A stretch of 45,867 bases of DNA from Actinospica acidithermotolerans (GCF_018139625.1 NZ_JAGSOH010000055.1:1-45867); one strand, 5' to 3'; counted from the first letter of the stretch, positions 15,713 through 26,359 are shown. Program-made: numbers and translations. The notes: generated from the sequence alone by a model not told the origin.

Positions 15713-18127
15713 TCACGGCGCGAGGATCTCAGCCCAGATGGTCTTTCCAGTGAGGGAGTGCCGAGTGCCCCAGCGATGGGCCATCTGGGCGACGAGCATT
15801 AGACCACGGCCGCCCTCCTCCCAGTCGCGGGCCCGGCGCAGATGCGGCGCGGTGCTGCTCGCGTCGGAGACCTCGCAGATCAGCACGCGGTCATAGATGA
15901 GTCGCAGGGTGATCGGATCGGACGCGTAGCGGATGGCGTTGGTGACCAGCTCGCTGGCGATGAGTTCGGCCGAATAGGTGAGATCGTCGAGGTCCCATTC
16001 GGAGAGCCGCCGGGAGACGCCCTTGCGGGCGAGCGCGACGGCGGTCGGGTCGGAGGGGATGCTCCACGTGGCGACGCGCTCGGCGCCCAGGGCCCGCGTG
16101 CGCGCGATCAGCAGGGCGACGTCGTCTTTGGGCCGGGTGCCCGCCAGGCCGCCGAACGCCGCGTCGCAGGCCTGGTCCAGCGAGATGCCGGGACGCGCGA
16201 GCGCGCGGCGGAGCCGCTCGTAGCCCGCGTCCACGTCGTGGTCGGGCACGTCGATGAGCCCGTTCGAGAACAGCGCGAGCAGGCTTCCCTCGTCGAGGTC
16301 CACATCGGCCGCCTCGAAGGGCAGGCCGCCGATCCCGAGCGGCGGTCCGACGGACACCGCGGCCGCGGCCGCCGCGCCGTCCGGCGAGACGATGATCGGC
16401 AGCGGGTGCCCGGCGCTGGCCATCGTGCACTTGCGGGAGACCGGGTCGTAGACGACGTAGCAGCAGGTGGCGCCGATCTCGTCGCCCTCGGAGGCCGGCG
16501 CGTTCTCCGCCGCGAGGCGCAGGACGAGGTCGTCCAGGCTGGTCAGCAGCTCGTCCGGCGGCAGGTCCACGTCGGAGAGCGTGCGCACCGCCGTGCGCAG
16601 CCGGCCCATGGTCGCCGAGGCGCGGACGCCGTGGCCGACCACGTCGCCGACGACCAGGGCGACGCGGGCGCCGGAGAGCGGGATCACGTCGAACCAGTCG
16701 CCGCCGATCCCGGAGCGGGCCCCCGCGGGAACGTAGCGCGAGACTGCCTCGACAGCCCCCTGCTCGGGCATGCGCTGCGGCAGCAGGCTGCGTTGCAGCG
16801 AGAGCGCCGCCTCGCGCTCGCGCGTGTACCGGCGGGCGTTGTCGATCGCGACCGCGGCCCTGGCGGCCAACTCCTCGGCCAGCAGCAGATCGTCGCGGCC
16901 GAAGCGCTCCATCCGGTCCTGGCGGCTGCGGCGGTAGAACACCGCGACGCCGAGGGTCACGCCGCGGGCCCGCAGCGGCACGGCCATCATCGAGTGGTAG
17001 CCCTGGCCCTGGATGATCGCGGCCCGCCGGGCGTCCTGCCGCATCCACTCGACGAATTCGAGGTCTTCGGCGTTGCGGAGCACGCCCGCCCCGGAGGCCA
17101 GGGCGCGAGCGGGAGGTGAGAACTCGGGATAGCTGTCGACGCCGCCGGGCCCGAGTACCGTCGGCAGCAGCGTGCCGGGGGCGAAGCGGTGCGTGACGCG
17201 ACGCAGCGTGACCGTGCCGGACAGCTCGCCGTCGCCGAGTTCGATATCGGAGTCGAGGGCGGTGAGCAGGTCGACGCTCGCGAAGTCCGCGAACTCCGGA
17301 ACAGTCACCTCCAGCAGCTCCTCCGCCGTCCGGGTGAGATCCAGCGTGCTGCCGATCCGGCTCGCGGCGTCGTTGAGCAGCACGAGCCGCTTGCGCGCCC
17401 AGAACTGCTCGGTGATGTCGTGCGCGATCAGCGCGACGCCGTGCACCTCGCCCTCGGGGTCCTTCAGCGGCGCGAAGTCGACTGACCATGCGTGGATCCG
17501 CCGCTCTCCCCCGGTGCGCTGGAAGCTCTCGAGGTGCACCGGCTCGCCGGTCTCGAGCGCGCGGCGCAGTCCGTCCGCCAGGTTGATCGTCTGCGGCTGC
17601 GTGGTGATGTCGTGGATGTCGAGGCCGCGCACGGTCTCGTCCGGCAGGCCGACGACCGGCCTCATGGCCTGGTTGGAGCGGCGGTACTTGAGCTCGGCGT
17701 CGTAGAGGGAGACCGAGCAGGCCGGCAGCTGGTCGAAGGCCCAGCGCGCGAGGTCGTCGTCCTCCGGCCGCGCGTCGCCGTCCCGGCCGATCGGGCAGAC
17801 GAAGCGCCACTTGCCCGAGCCGTGGTGCGCGATCGCGACGACGTCCACCCGGCCGCCGTCCCGGTGCCGCAGCGCGAGCGGGCCGCTCCAGCGCTCGGTG
17901 TTCTCGGCGGCCGCCCGGCGGACCTCCTCGGGCGCGGGACGCTCGAACAGCAGCCCGCACGCCGGCCGGCCGACGATCTCGTCCGCTGGGTAGCCCAACA
18001 GCCGCTCGGCCGGGCCGTTCCAGTGCGTCACGAAGCCGCGGGCGTCGACGACGACCTCCGCCGTGCCCGTCTCACCACTGAGGCGTTCCGTCACCGATCG
18101 ACCACCCACCGCGCGCGTGAAGGTCAT
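15713..18127 (-). CDS. PAS-PAS-GAF-SpoIIE phosphatase with C-terminal RsbW-like ATPase domain
   Basis: An 804-residue soluble signalling protein. The order is: PAS (about residues 20-80, WNGPAERLLGYPADEIVGR), a second PAS (about 130-240), GAF (about 250-430), SpoIIE/PP2C phosphatase (about 450-665) and a histidine-kinase-like ATPase (about 680-800, ELIASELVTNAIRYAS and GGRGLMLVAQM). Such proteins control anti-sigma-factor antagonists by dephosphorylation, and the ATPase domain may act as the kinase. In the phosphatase part, GDVVGHG and PKDDVALL keep their metal-binding Asp. The third motif, usually TDG, reads SNG (Asn622), which could weaken or abolish activity. The ATG at 18127 was taken; a GTG a few codons later is also possible. 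Confidence 0.88.
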   Translation of the reverse strand: MTFTRAVGGRSVTERLSGETGTAEVVVDARGFVTHWNGPAERLLGYPADEIVGRPACGLLFERPAPEEVRRAAAENTERWSGPLALRHRDGGRVDVVAIAHHGSGKWRFVCPIGRDGDARPEDDDLARWAFDQLPACSVSLYDAELKYRRSNQAMRPVVGLPDETVRGLDIHDITTQPQTINLADGLRRALETGEPVHLESFQRTGGERRIHAWSVDFAPLKDPEGEVHGVALIAHDITEQFWARKRLVLLNDAASRIGSTLDLTRTAEELLEVTVPEFADFASVDLLTALDSDIELGDGELSGTVTLRRVTHRFAPGTLLPTVLGPGGVDSYPEFSPPARALASGAGVLRNAEDLEFVEWMRQDARRAAIIQGQGYHSMMAVPLRARGVTLGVAVFYRRSRQDRMERFGRDDLLLAEELAARAAVAIDNARRYTREREAALSLQRSLLPQRMPEQGAVEAVSRYVPAGARSGIGGDWFDVIPLSGARVALVVGDVVGHGVRASATMGRLRTAVRTLSDVDLPPDELLTSLDDLVLRLAAENAPASEGDEIGATCCYVVYDPVSRKCTMASAGHPLPIIVSPDGAAAAAAVSVGPPLGIGGLPFEAADVDLDEGSLLALFSNGLIDVPDHDVDAGYERLRRALARPGISLDQACDAAFGGLAGTRPKDDVALLIARTRALGAERVATWSIPSDPTAVALARKGVSRRLSEWDLDDLTYSAELIASELVTNAIRYASDPITLRLIYDRVLICEVSDASSTAPHLRRARDWEEGGRGLMLVAQMAHRWGTRHSLTGKTIWAEILAP

Positions 18128-18278
18128 CGTAACATTCGGCCCACCGGGCGGCGCCGGGGAAACATCACCTGATCGGCCCGTTTAGCCACAGAGGCTCGCC
18201 TCGGCGGATGCCGCGTGCTAGACGTGGAATGCGGGGCCGCACCGGTCGCGCCGCCAGACGAGTCACGGAGGGCCGGTC

Positions 18279-19562
<1,284 letters not shown>

Positions 19563-19577
19563 CGGCGGACTTCGCTC

Positions 19578-21143
19578 TCAGCCCACTGCCATCGGAAGGC
19601 TCAGGGTGAAACAGGCACCGGCCCCGGGTTCGGTGCGGACGGTGGCGGTGCCGCCGTGGGCTTCGGCGATGGCGGCGACGATGGCCAGGCCTAGGCCGCT
19701 GCCCTGCTGGGCGGTGGTGCGGGCGCGGGAGGGGTCGGCGCGGTAGAAGCGTTCGAAGACGCGGGCGGCGTCGGCGGGGCTGAGGCCCTGGCCGGTGTCC
19801 AGCACGTCGAGGGCGTAGCGGCCCGGCTGCTCGTCCGGGCGGACGCGGACGGTGATCGGGGTGTCGTCGGGGGTGTGCCGCACGGCGTTCGTCAGGAGGT
19901 TGTCGACGGCCTGGCGCAGGCGGTTCTCGTCGCCGGTGACGACAGGTTCGGCGGAGCCGGAGGGGCGCTCCACGGCGAGTTCGATCGTGCGGTCCGCGGT
20001 CCGGGCCCTGGCGGCTGTGATGGAGTCGGCGGCGAGGGCGACGAGGTGCACGCGGTCGTGCGCGAGGGGGCGCTGCTGGTCGAGCCTCGCGAGCAGCAGG
20101 AGGTCCTCGACGAGCACGCCCATCCGCGTCGCCTCGTCCTCGATGCGGCGCATCAGGTCGGGCGTCTGTCGGGCGTCGACCGCGCCCTGCCGGTAGATCT
20201 CCGTCAGACCCCTGATGGAGGCGAGCGGGGTGCGCAGTTCGTGGCCCGCGTCGGCGGCGAACTGGCGCATGTGGGCTTCGGAGCGCAGCGCCTCGGCCTC
20301 GGAGCGCGCCTGGGCGCCGAAGGCGGCCTCGATCTGGCCGAGCATGCCGTTGAGGGATTTCGAGAGCTGGCCGATCTCGGTCTTCGGGTGGCCGTGGGGG
20401 ATGCGGCGGGCGAGGTCGCCCGCCGAGATCGCGGCCGCGGCCGCCTCGATCTCGCGCAGCGGTCGCAGGGTTCTGCGGACCAGGACGTATCCCACGCCGA
20501 GCAGCGCGAAGCCGACGGCGATGTCCACGCTGATGTCGAGGCGGTCCAGGTGCGCGACGGTCGCGTCGACGCTGCTGAGCGGGGTGGCGACCAGCACGTA
20601 GCCGTCGGCCACCGTCTTCGAGTCCGCGGGCGGCGTGCTGCCGTAGGTCGACGTGCGGACGGAGGCGGACGCCTGGGCCTGCGCGGTGAACGGGGTCAGG
20701 TACCTCTCGCTCACGACCACGATCTGCCACTCGATCTTGGCGCCGCCGACCGTGCTGCTCTCGGTGATGGTCGAGCCCGACTCGGCCGCCGCCTCCAGGG
20801 TCGCGGCCGACGGCATGGTCGGCAGCGCGTTGGACTGGCCGACGGTCGCGCTGCACGAGGTCAGCGCCGTCGCGCCGCTCGTCGTTCTGGTCAGCAGCTC
20901 GACGGCGTTGTCGCTCGGCAGGCTTCCGCAGTTGAGCGACTGGTAGGTGGGCTTGTCCCAGTGCGCGCCGGCGATGGTGCGCGCGACGGTCGTGAGCTGC
21001 TGGCCGCTCTGGTCGACGAGGTAGTCGCGGAAGAGGTTGACGCCCACGGCTCCGGTCACCGAAAGCCCGACTGCGGCCAGGCCCAGCGTGCCGAGCACCA
21101 GCCGGGCCCACAGCGGGATCCGGGACCACAGCCGCAGCCTCAC
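19578..21143 (-). CDS. Sensor histidine kinase (HAMP, HisKA, HATPase)
   Basis: A 521-residue membrane kinase. Membrane helices lie at about residues 13-37 and 205-223. Between them is a 165-residue outer domain, mostly Ser/Thr/Ala-rich with two cysteines (72 and 97) that may form a disulfide. HAMP follows at about 225-280. The phospho-acceptor is His301 in FAADAGHELRTPLAS. The ATPase has N-box RLRQAVDNLLTNAVRHTP, DTGQGL, FERFYR and GSGLGLAIV. Its ATG overlaps the stop of the response-regulator gene by 4 bases. The signal is unknown; the neighbouring glycan genes suggest a cell-envelope signal (inference). Confidence 0.92.
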   Translation of the reverse strand: MRLRLWSRIPLWARLVLGTLGLAAVGLSVTGAVGVNLFRDYLVDQSGQQLTTVARTIAGAHWDKPTYQSLNCGSLPSDNAVELLTRTTSGATALTSCSATVGQSNALPTMPSAATLEAAAESGSTITESSTVGGAKIEWQIVVVSERYLTPFTAQAQASASVRTSTYGSTPPADSKTVADGYVLVATPLSSVDATVAHLDRLDISVDIAVGFALLGVGYVLVRRTLRPLREIEAAAAAISAGDLARRIPHGHPKTEIGQLSKSLNGMLGQIEAAFGAQARSEAEALRSEAHMRQFAADAGHELRTPLASIRGLTEIYRQGAVDARQTPDLMRRIEDEATRMGVLVEDLLLLARLDQQRPLAHDRVHLVALAADSITAARARTADRTIELAVERPSGSAEPVVTGDENRLRQAVDNLLTNAVRHTPDDTPITVRVRPDEQPGRYALDVLDTGQGLSPADAARVFERFYRADPSRARTTAQQGSGLGLAIVAAIAEAHGGTATVRTEPGAGACFTLSLPMAVG

Positions 21144-21838
21144 TCGCCGGCCCTGGGCTCGCGCAGGATGTAGCCGACGCCGCGCACGGTGTGCAGCAGC
21201 CGCGGGCCGGCGACCTCGAGCTTCTGCCGCAGGAAGGAGACGTACGACTCGACGATGCCCTGCTGGCCGGCGAAGTCGTAGTGCCAGACGTGGTCCAGGA
21301 TCTGCGCCTTGGACTGCACCCGGCCGCTGTTCGCCATCAGGTACCGCAGCACCTTGAACTCGGTCGGCGAGAGCTCGATCCGGGTGCCGCCGCGGCGCAC
21401 CTCGTGAGCCTGGTCGTCGAGTTCGAGGTCGGCCACCACGTAGCGGCCCGGGACCTGCTCGCCGAGGGAGCGGCGCAGCACGTTGTTGATCCGGGCGACG
21501 ACCTCCTCGAGGCTGAACGGCTTGGTCACGTAGTCGTCGCCGATGGCCAGGCCGGCGACCTTGTCCTCGACCGCGTCCTTGGCGGTCAGGAACAGCACCG
21601 GGACGCGGCGGGTCTCGCGCAGCCGCGCGGCCACGTCGAATCCGTCCATGTCCGGCAGCATCACGTCGAGGATCACCAGGTCCGGCGGCTGCGCGTCGGC
21701 CGCGGCCAGCGCCTCGCGGCCGTCCGCCGCCGCGCTCACCGCGAAACCGGAGAACCGCAGGCTCACCGCGAGCAGCTCCCGGATGTTCGGCTCGTCGTCG
21801 ACGACCAGCAGGTGGGCGAGCGGTTCCGGAAAGTCCAT
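21140..21838 (-). CDS. OmpR/PhoB-family response regulator
   Basis: A 232-residue regulator. The receiver domain has the acidic pair DDEP, the phospho-Asp in LVILDVMLPDMDG, Thr in FLTAKD and Lys in YVTKPFS. The C-terminal winged helix carries ELSPTEFKVLRYL and the recognition region IVESYVSFLRQKL, ending in LLHTVRGVGYILR. The ATG at 21838 gives a normal N-terminus. It is coupled to the kinase gene and reads away from the sulfosugar operon. Confidence 0.93.
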   Translation of the reverse strand: MDFPEPLAHLLVVDDEPNIRELLAVSLRFSGFAVSAAADGREALAAADAQPPDLVILDVMLPDMDGFDVAARLRETRRVPVLFLTAKDAVEDKVAGLAIGDDYVTKPFSLEEVVARINNVLRRSLGEQVPGRYVVADLELDDQAHEVRRGGTRIELSPTEFKVLRYLMANSGRVQSKAQILDHVWHYDFAGQQGIVESYVSFLRQKLEVAGPRLLHTVRGVGYILREPRAGE

Positions 21839-21860
21839 GGGCTCATGCTCTGACCCGTTC

Positions 21861-21961
21861 CTGAAAGGTGTCTGCAGGTTTCCCTGAAGTCCGCCGCAGA
21901 TTCCGCGTCCGTCCACCAGGTCGGGCCGCTGACGTGCGCGGATGTGCAGGGAGCTTGCAGG
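21861..21961. promoter_or_regulatory. Direct repeats of OmpR-type spacing between the response regulator and the SQD1-like operon
   Basis: TGCAGG occurs at 21873-21878, 21945-21950 and 21956-21961; the last two are exactly 11 bases apart. Near the regulator start, CTGAA, CTGCA and CTGAA begin at 21861, 21872 and 21884. OmpR-family dimers bind direct repeats with a period of about 11 bases, so these are candidate sites for autoregulation and for control of the operon that starts at 22051. Confidence 0.38.
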
Positions 21962-22050
21962 AAGCGCCCAGAAACCGCTCAGCCCGGCCCGGTGGACTGC
22001 CTGCTGTCGGCGTCACCGGACGGCGGCAACCGAGAGAAGAGGTGTGTTGC

Positions 22051-23220
22051 ATGCGGATCCTGGTGCTGGGTGCCGACGGTTACCTCGGCTGGCCCACGGC
22101 GCTGCACCTGTCGGCCGCCGGACACGAGGTCGGCGTCCTGGACAACTTCGCCCGCCGCGAGTACGACCGCGAGCTCGGCGTGGAGAGCCTGGTGCCGATC
22201 GAGTCCTTCGACGCGCGGGTGCGGGCCTGGCGCGAGGTCTCCGGCCGGACGCTCACCCCGTTCGCCGGCGACCTGACCGACGCGGCGTTCACGACGGACG
22301 CCGTGCGCTCCTTCCGGCCCGACGCGATCGTGCACTTCGCCGAGCAGCGGGCCGCGCCGTACTCGATGATCGACCAGGACCACGCCGTCTACACGCAGAC
22401 GAACAACGTGGTCGGCACGCTGAACCTGCTCTACGCGATCGCCGAGGTGGATCCGTCGATCCACCTGGTGAAGCTCGGCACGATGGGCGAGTACGGCACG
22501 CCGAACATCGACATCGAGGAGGGCTGGCTCGAGGTCACCCACAACGGGCGCACCGACCGGATGCTCTACCCGAAGAAGCCGGGCTCGTTCTACCACCTGT
22601 CCAAGGTGCACGACAGCCACAACATCGAGTTCGCCTGCCGGATCTGGGGCCTGCGCGCCACGGACCTGAACCAGGGCATCGTCTACGGGCACCGCACCGA
22701 GCAGACGGCCGCCGACCCGCGGCTGGCGACCCGCTTCGACTACGACGCGGTGTTCGGCACCGTGCTCAACCGCTTCGTGATCCAGGCGGTGCTCGGCAGG
22801 CCGCTGACGGTCTACGGCGGCGGCGGCCAGACCCGCGGCATGATCGAGATCCGCGACACGGTCGAGTGCGTCAGGCTGGCCTGCGAGAACCCGGCCGAGG
22901 CCGGGGAGTTCCGGGTCTTCAACCAGATGACCGAGTCCTTCCGCGTCGACCACCTGGCCAAGACGGTCGCCGAGGCGTTCCCCGGCGAGGTGCGCATCGA
23001 GTACCTGGACAACCCGCGCGTCGAGCAGGAGGAGCACTACTACCGCGTCGTGCACACCGCCCTGCCGCGCCTGGGCCTGGTGCCGCATCTGCTCTCGAAC
23101 ACGCTGATCGAGTCGCTGTTCCCGCTGGTCGCCGAGCACCGCGACCGGGTCGAGTCGGAGGCGCTGCTGCCGGGCGTCCGGTGGCGCGGCGCCCTGCCGC
23201 AGCCCGCGGGGGCGGCGTGA
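22051..23220 (+). CDS. UDP-sulfoquinovose synthase-like protein (SQD1/SqdB/Agl3 family)
   Basis: A 389-residue extended SDR. SQD1 enzymes turn UDP-glucose and sulfite into UDP-sulfoquinovose, using bound NAD. The N-terminal LGADGYLGWPTALHL is the nucleotide site. The family hallmark blocks are all present: LGTMGEYGTPNIDIEEG, HNGRTD, FYHLSKVHDSHN, DLNQGIVYG and VYGGGGQTRG. Thr144, Tyr181 and Lys185 fall one residue from the published catalytic triad of plant SQD1 (Thr145, Tyr182, Lys186). GAGAGAAGAGG precedes the ATG. No SqdX/SQD2 lipid synthase is visible, so the sulfosugar may go to a glycan instead of a sulfolipid (inference). First gene of a coupled three-gene operon. Confidence 0.9.
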   Translation: MRILVLGADGYLGWPTALHLSAAGHEVGVLDNFARREYDRELGVESLVPIESFDARVRAWREVSGRTLTPFAGDLTDAAFTTDAVRSFRPDAIVHFAEQRAAPYSMIDQDHAVYTQTNNVVGTLNLLYAIAEVDPSIHLVKLGTMGEYGTPNIDIEEGWLEVTHNGRTDRMLYPKKPGSFYHLSKVHDSHNIEFACRIWGLRATDLNQGIVYGHRTEQTAADPRLATRFDYDAVFGTVLNRFVIQAVLGRPLTVYGGGGQTRGMIEIRDTVECVRLACENPAEAGEFRVFNQMTESFRVDHLAKTVAEAFPGEVRIEYLDNPRVEQEEHYYRVVHTALPRLGLVPHLLSNTLIESLFPLVAEHRDRVESEALLPGVRWRGALPQPAGAA

Positions 23221-24161
23221 CCGCGCGGAGCACCGGGTCGCGGCTCGCCGGGGCCCGGATCCTGGTGACCGGCGGCGCCGGGTTCATCGGCCGGCACGTG
23301 GTGCGCGCGCTGACCCAGGCCGGGGCCTCGGTGCTGGTCGCGGACCAGCGCCCGGGGCCGGTCCCGGACTGCGGCCGGTTGCTGATCGGCGACCTGCGCG
23401 ACCAGGGCTTCCGGGAGCGGATCGTCACCGCGGACCTGGACGGGATCGTGCACCTGGCGGCGGCGACCTCGGTGCTGGCGTCGGTGAACGATCCGGCCGG
23501 GGTGCACGACCTGAACGTCACGGCGACCGCCGCGCTCCTGGAACTCGCGCGGGTGAAGGGCGTTTCGCGCTTCATGCTCGCCTCGACCAACGCGGTCGTC
23601 GGCAACACCGGCGACTCGGTGATCGACGAGAAGATCGCGCTGCGCCCGCTGACGCCGTACGGCGCTTCCAAGGCGGCGTGCGAGATGCTGCTGTCGGCCT
23701 ATCAGGGCTCATACGGCATGACGACGTGCGCGCTGCGGCTGACCAACGTGTACGGAACCGGCATGGCGGCGAAGGACAGCTTCGTGCCGCGGATCATGCG
23801 GGCCGCGCGCGACGGCGGCAAGGTCGAGATCTACGGCTCCGGCGAGCAGAAGCGCGACCTGGTCAACGTCCTGGACGTCGTGCAGGGCCTGGTCCTCGCC
23901 TGGCAGCAGGACGCGACGGGGCCGGTGGTGATCGGCAGCGGCGAGTCGGTGAGCGTGCTCGACCTGCTCGAAGCCGCGCGCAAGGCGACCGGGATCGACA
24001 TCCCGGCCCGGCACATCGCGGCGAAGCAGGGCGAGATGCCGGCCGTGCGGGTCGACATCGGCCGGGCCGCCGCGCTGGGCTACGAGCCGGCCGTGTCGCT
24101 GGAAGACGGCCTGCGCGAGGTGTGGGCCGACTTCCGCCGCACGACCCGCACGGCAGCATGA
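23217..24161 (+). CDS. NAD-dependent sugar epimerase/dehydratase
   Basis: A 314-residue extended SDR with the nucleotide motif VTGGAGFIGRH, the LAAATSV segment, an active-site Ser/Thr region (MLASTNAVVG) and the catalytic YGASK. The late ALRLTNVYG and IYGSGEQKRDLVNV segments are typical of GalE/RmlB-like nucleotide-sugar enzymes. The exact sugar cannot be told. The GTG start overlaps the previous stop (GTGA), so translation is coupled to the SQD1-like gene. It may epimerise or otherwise change a sugar of the same glycan. Confidence 0.88.
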   Translation: MTARSTGSRLAGARILVTGGAGFIGRHVVRALTQAGASVLVADQRPGPVPDCGRLLIGDLRDQGFRERIVTADLDGIVHLAAATSVLASVNDPAGVHDLNVTATAALLELARVKGVSRFMLASTNAVVGNTGDSVIDEKIALRPLTPYGASKAACEMLLSAYQGSYGMTTCALRLTNVYGTGMAAKDSFVPRIMRAARDGGKVEIYGSGEQKRDLVNVLDVVQGLVLAWQQDATGPVVIGSGESVSVLDLLEAARKATGIDIPARHIAAKQGEMPAVRVDIGRAAALGYEPAVSLEDGLREVWADFRRTTRTAA

Positions 24162-26359
24162 TCGGCCGGCTGGTGCGCCGCTTCCTCCAGGGGATCCGGA
24201 AGCTGCCCGGGCTCGCCCGCACGCACTGGATGTTCTCCATCGTCCTGGTGCTGGGCCTGACCGGCAGGGCTCTGACGATGGCGGCGTACCGGCCGGCCCT
24301 GTTCTACATCGACTCCGCGAACTACCTGACCAACCGGTTCACGCTCAGCCCGACCGCGCAGGACCCGCTCGGCTACTCGCTGATCCTGCGGGCTCTGCTG
24401 GACATCGGGCACCTGAGCCTCGTCGTCGCGGTGCAGCACGGAGCCGCACTGGCGATGGCCGTGTGCATGTACGCGCTCTTGCACCGAAAGGGCGCGGCAC
24501 GCTGGCTCGGCGCGCTGGCCACGGCGCCCGTCCTGCTCGACGCGTACCAGTGGCAGATCGAGCAGAACATCCTCTCGGACAGCCTGTTCCTGGCCATGGT
24601 CGCCTTCGCGGTGACGATCCTGGCCTGGAACAGGCGTCCGTCGTGGAAGGCCGTCGCGGGCGCCGGGCTGCTGCTCGGCTGCGCGAGCGTCGTGCGGACG
24701 GTCGGCGAGGCGACGTTCGTCCCCGCCGCGATCTACGTCGTGATCGTGCTCGGGCCGACGTGGCGGCGCCGGCTCGCGTCCGGCGCGCTGCTGGCCGTGC
24801 TGTTCGCGGTTCCCTTGGCCGCCAACGCGATCTACGCGAGCGCGGACACCGGCGGTTCGGTGCAGAGCTCGCAGAACCTGCTCTACGGGCGGGTCGCCAC
24901 GGTGGCCGACTGCGCGCGGGTGCCGAGCAGCCTGAAGTCGCTGTGCCCGGCGGGATCGGTCGCCTACCGCAAGTCGCTCGGCCCCGACTACTACGCGCAC
25001 GATCCGTCCTCCCCCGACACCGACGCCGGGACCACCGAGATCAACCTCTTCGACCACTGGGTGCTTCTGCATCAGCCGCTGGCCGTCGCGGAGGCGGTCG
25101 GCAGGGACTTCCTGCAGCTGTTCGTCTCGCCGCGCACGACGGTCAGCGGCGGCACGGCGATCTCGCGATGGCAGTTCCAGACCAGCTTGCCGACCTGGAC
25201 CGGCACCCCGAACGAGATCCGGTCGCTGATCCAGGAGTCCGGCGGCTCCGGGAGCGGCCACCTGAACCTCGGCCTGTCCGCGTGGCTGCGGCACTACCAG
25301 CTCGACGGCGGGTACACACCCGGCTGGTTCTTCGGCGCCGCGCTGCTGGCCGGGCTCTCCGGGATCGTCCGGCGGCGGTCCTGGATGCGCGCGCAGGCGC
25401 TGCTGTGGACCGGAACCGGCGTCGTGCTGCTGCTCGGCGCGGACGTCTTCGAATTCTCCTGGCGGTACCAGCTGCCCGCCCTCGTATTCCTACCCATGGG
25501 AGGTGCTTTCGCCTTGATCACCAGGAAGAGGCCGCTCCTCGAGAGCTTTCCGGACGACGTCGACGCCGCGGCGACGGAGGGCTTCCACGCGCGCTACGGG
25601 GCCGACGTCGAGTTCGGACCCGTCGTCGTCCTGATCGCCGCGTACAACGAGGCCGAGTCGATCGGCGCGGTCCTCGACCGGCTGCCGGCCGAGTGCCACC
25701 GGATGCGCGTCTGCCCGCTCGTGGTCGTGGACGGCGCGACCGACGACACCGCGGCCGAGGCGATCGAGCACGGCGCCTTCACGTGCGTCGCCCCGACGAA
25801 TCGCGGCCAGGGCGCGGCGCTGCGGCTCGGGTATCAGCTCGCGCACGCTGGCGGTGCCCGCTACGTCGTCACGACGGACGCCGACGGCCAGTACGACACC
25901 TCGAAACTGCCGCGGCTGCTCTCCCCGATCGTGAACGACGAAGCCGATTTCGTCAGCGGATCGCGCGTACTCGGCCGAGACGAAAGCGGAAATCGCATAC
26001 GCAACGCGGGCTGCCATTTCTTCGCCGCACTCGTCAGCCTGCTCATGCTCCAACGCGTCACCGATACGTCTTTCGGGCTGCGCGCCATGCGCACGGAAGT
26101 GCCGGTTTCGGTAACGCTGCGTCAGCCGCAGTATCAATCCTCGGAACTGCTGATCGGCGTCATGTCGCACGGTTGGCGGGTGCACGAGGTGCCCATGACG
26201 ATCGCGCGGCGGGACGCGGGACAGACGAAGAAGGGCAACGCGCTGGTGTACGGCTCCCGCTACGCGCGCGTCGTGCTCGGCACCTGGTGGCGCGTGCGGC
26301 GGTCGGCGAAGACCAGCCGGTCGAACAGCACGAACTTGGTGACGAACACGACGCCGTAG
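24158..26359 (+). CDS. Membrane glycosyltransferase (GT-C-like) fused to a GT2 domain
   Basis: A 733-residue protein; the ATG overlaps the previous stop by 4 bases. Residues 1-450 contain about ten hydrophobic segments and, in the first outer loop, FYIDSANYL (Asp near residue 52), as in GT-C enzymes that use lipid-linked sugars. Residues 488-720 form a GT2 domain of the polyprenol-phosphate glycosyltransferase kind, with LIAAYNEAESIG, VVVDGATDD and the TDADGQYD metal site. One protein may therefore load a sugar on a polyprenol carrier and transfer it outside (inference). Codons at about 25890-26160 are visibly less GC-rich than the surroundings. The 3' end overlaps the convergent GtrA gene by 100 bases. 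Confidence 0.85.
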   Translation: MIGRLVRRFLQGIRKLPGLARTHWMFSIVLVLGLTGRALTMAAYRPALFYIDSANYLTNRFTLSPTAQDPLGYSLILRALLDIGHLSLVVAVQHGAALAMAVCMYALLHRKGAARWLGALATAPVLLDAYQWQIEQNILSDSLFLAMVAFAVTILAWNRRPSWKAVAGAGLLLGCASVVRTVGEATFVPAAIYVVIVLGPTWRRRLASGALLAVLFAVPLAANAIYASADTGGSVQSSQNLLYGRVATVADCARVPSSLKSLCPAGSVAYRKSLGPDYYAHDPSSPDTDAGTTEINLFDHWVLLHQPLAVAEAVGRDFLQLFVSPRTTVSGGTAISRWQFQTSLPTWTGTPNEIRSLIQESGGSGSGHLNLGLSAWLRHYQLDGGYTPGWFFGAALLAGLSGIVRRRSWMRAQALLWTGTGVVLLLGADVFEFSWRYQLPALVFLPMGGAFALITRKRPLLESFPDDVDAAATEGFHARYGADVEFGPVVVLIAAYNEAESIGAVLDRLPAECHRMRVCPLVVVDGATDDTAAEAIEHGAFTCVAPTNRGQGAALRLGYQLAHAGGARYVVTTDADGQYDTSKLPRLLSPIVNDEADFVSGSRVLGRDESGNRIRNAGCHFFAALVSLLMLQRVTDTSFGLRAMRTEVPVSVTLRQPQYQSSELLIGVMSHGWRVHEVPMTIARRDAGQTKKGNALVYGSRYARVVLGTWWRVRRSAKTSRSNSTNLVTNTTP

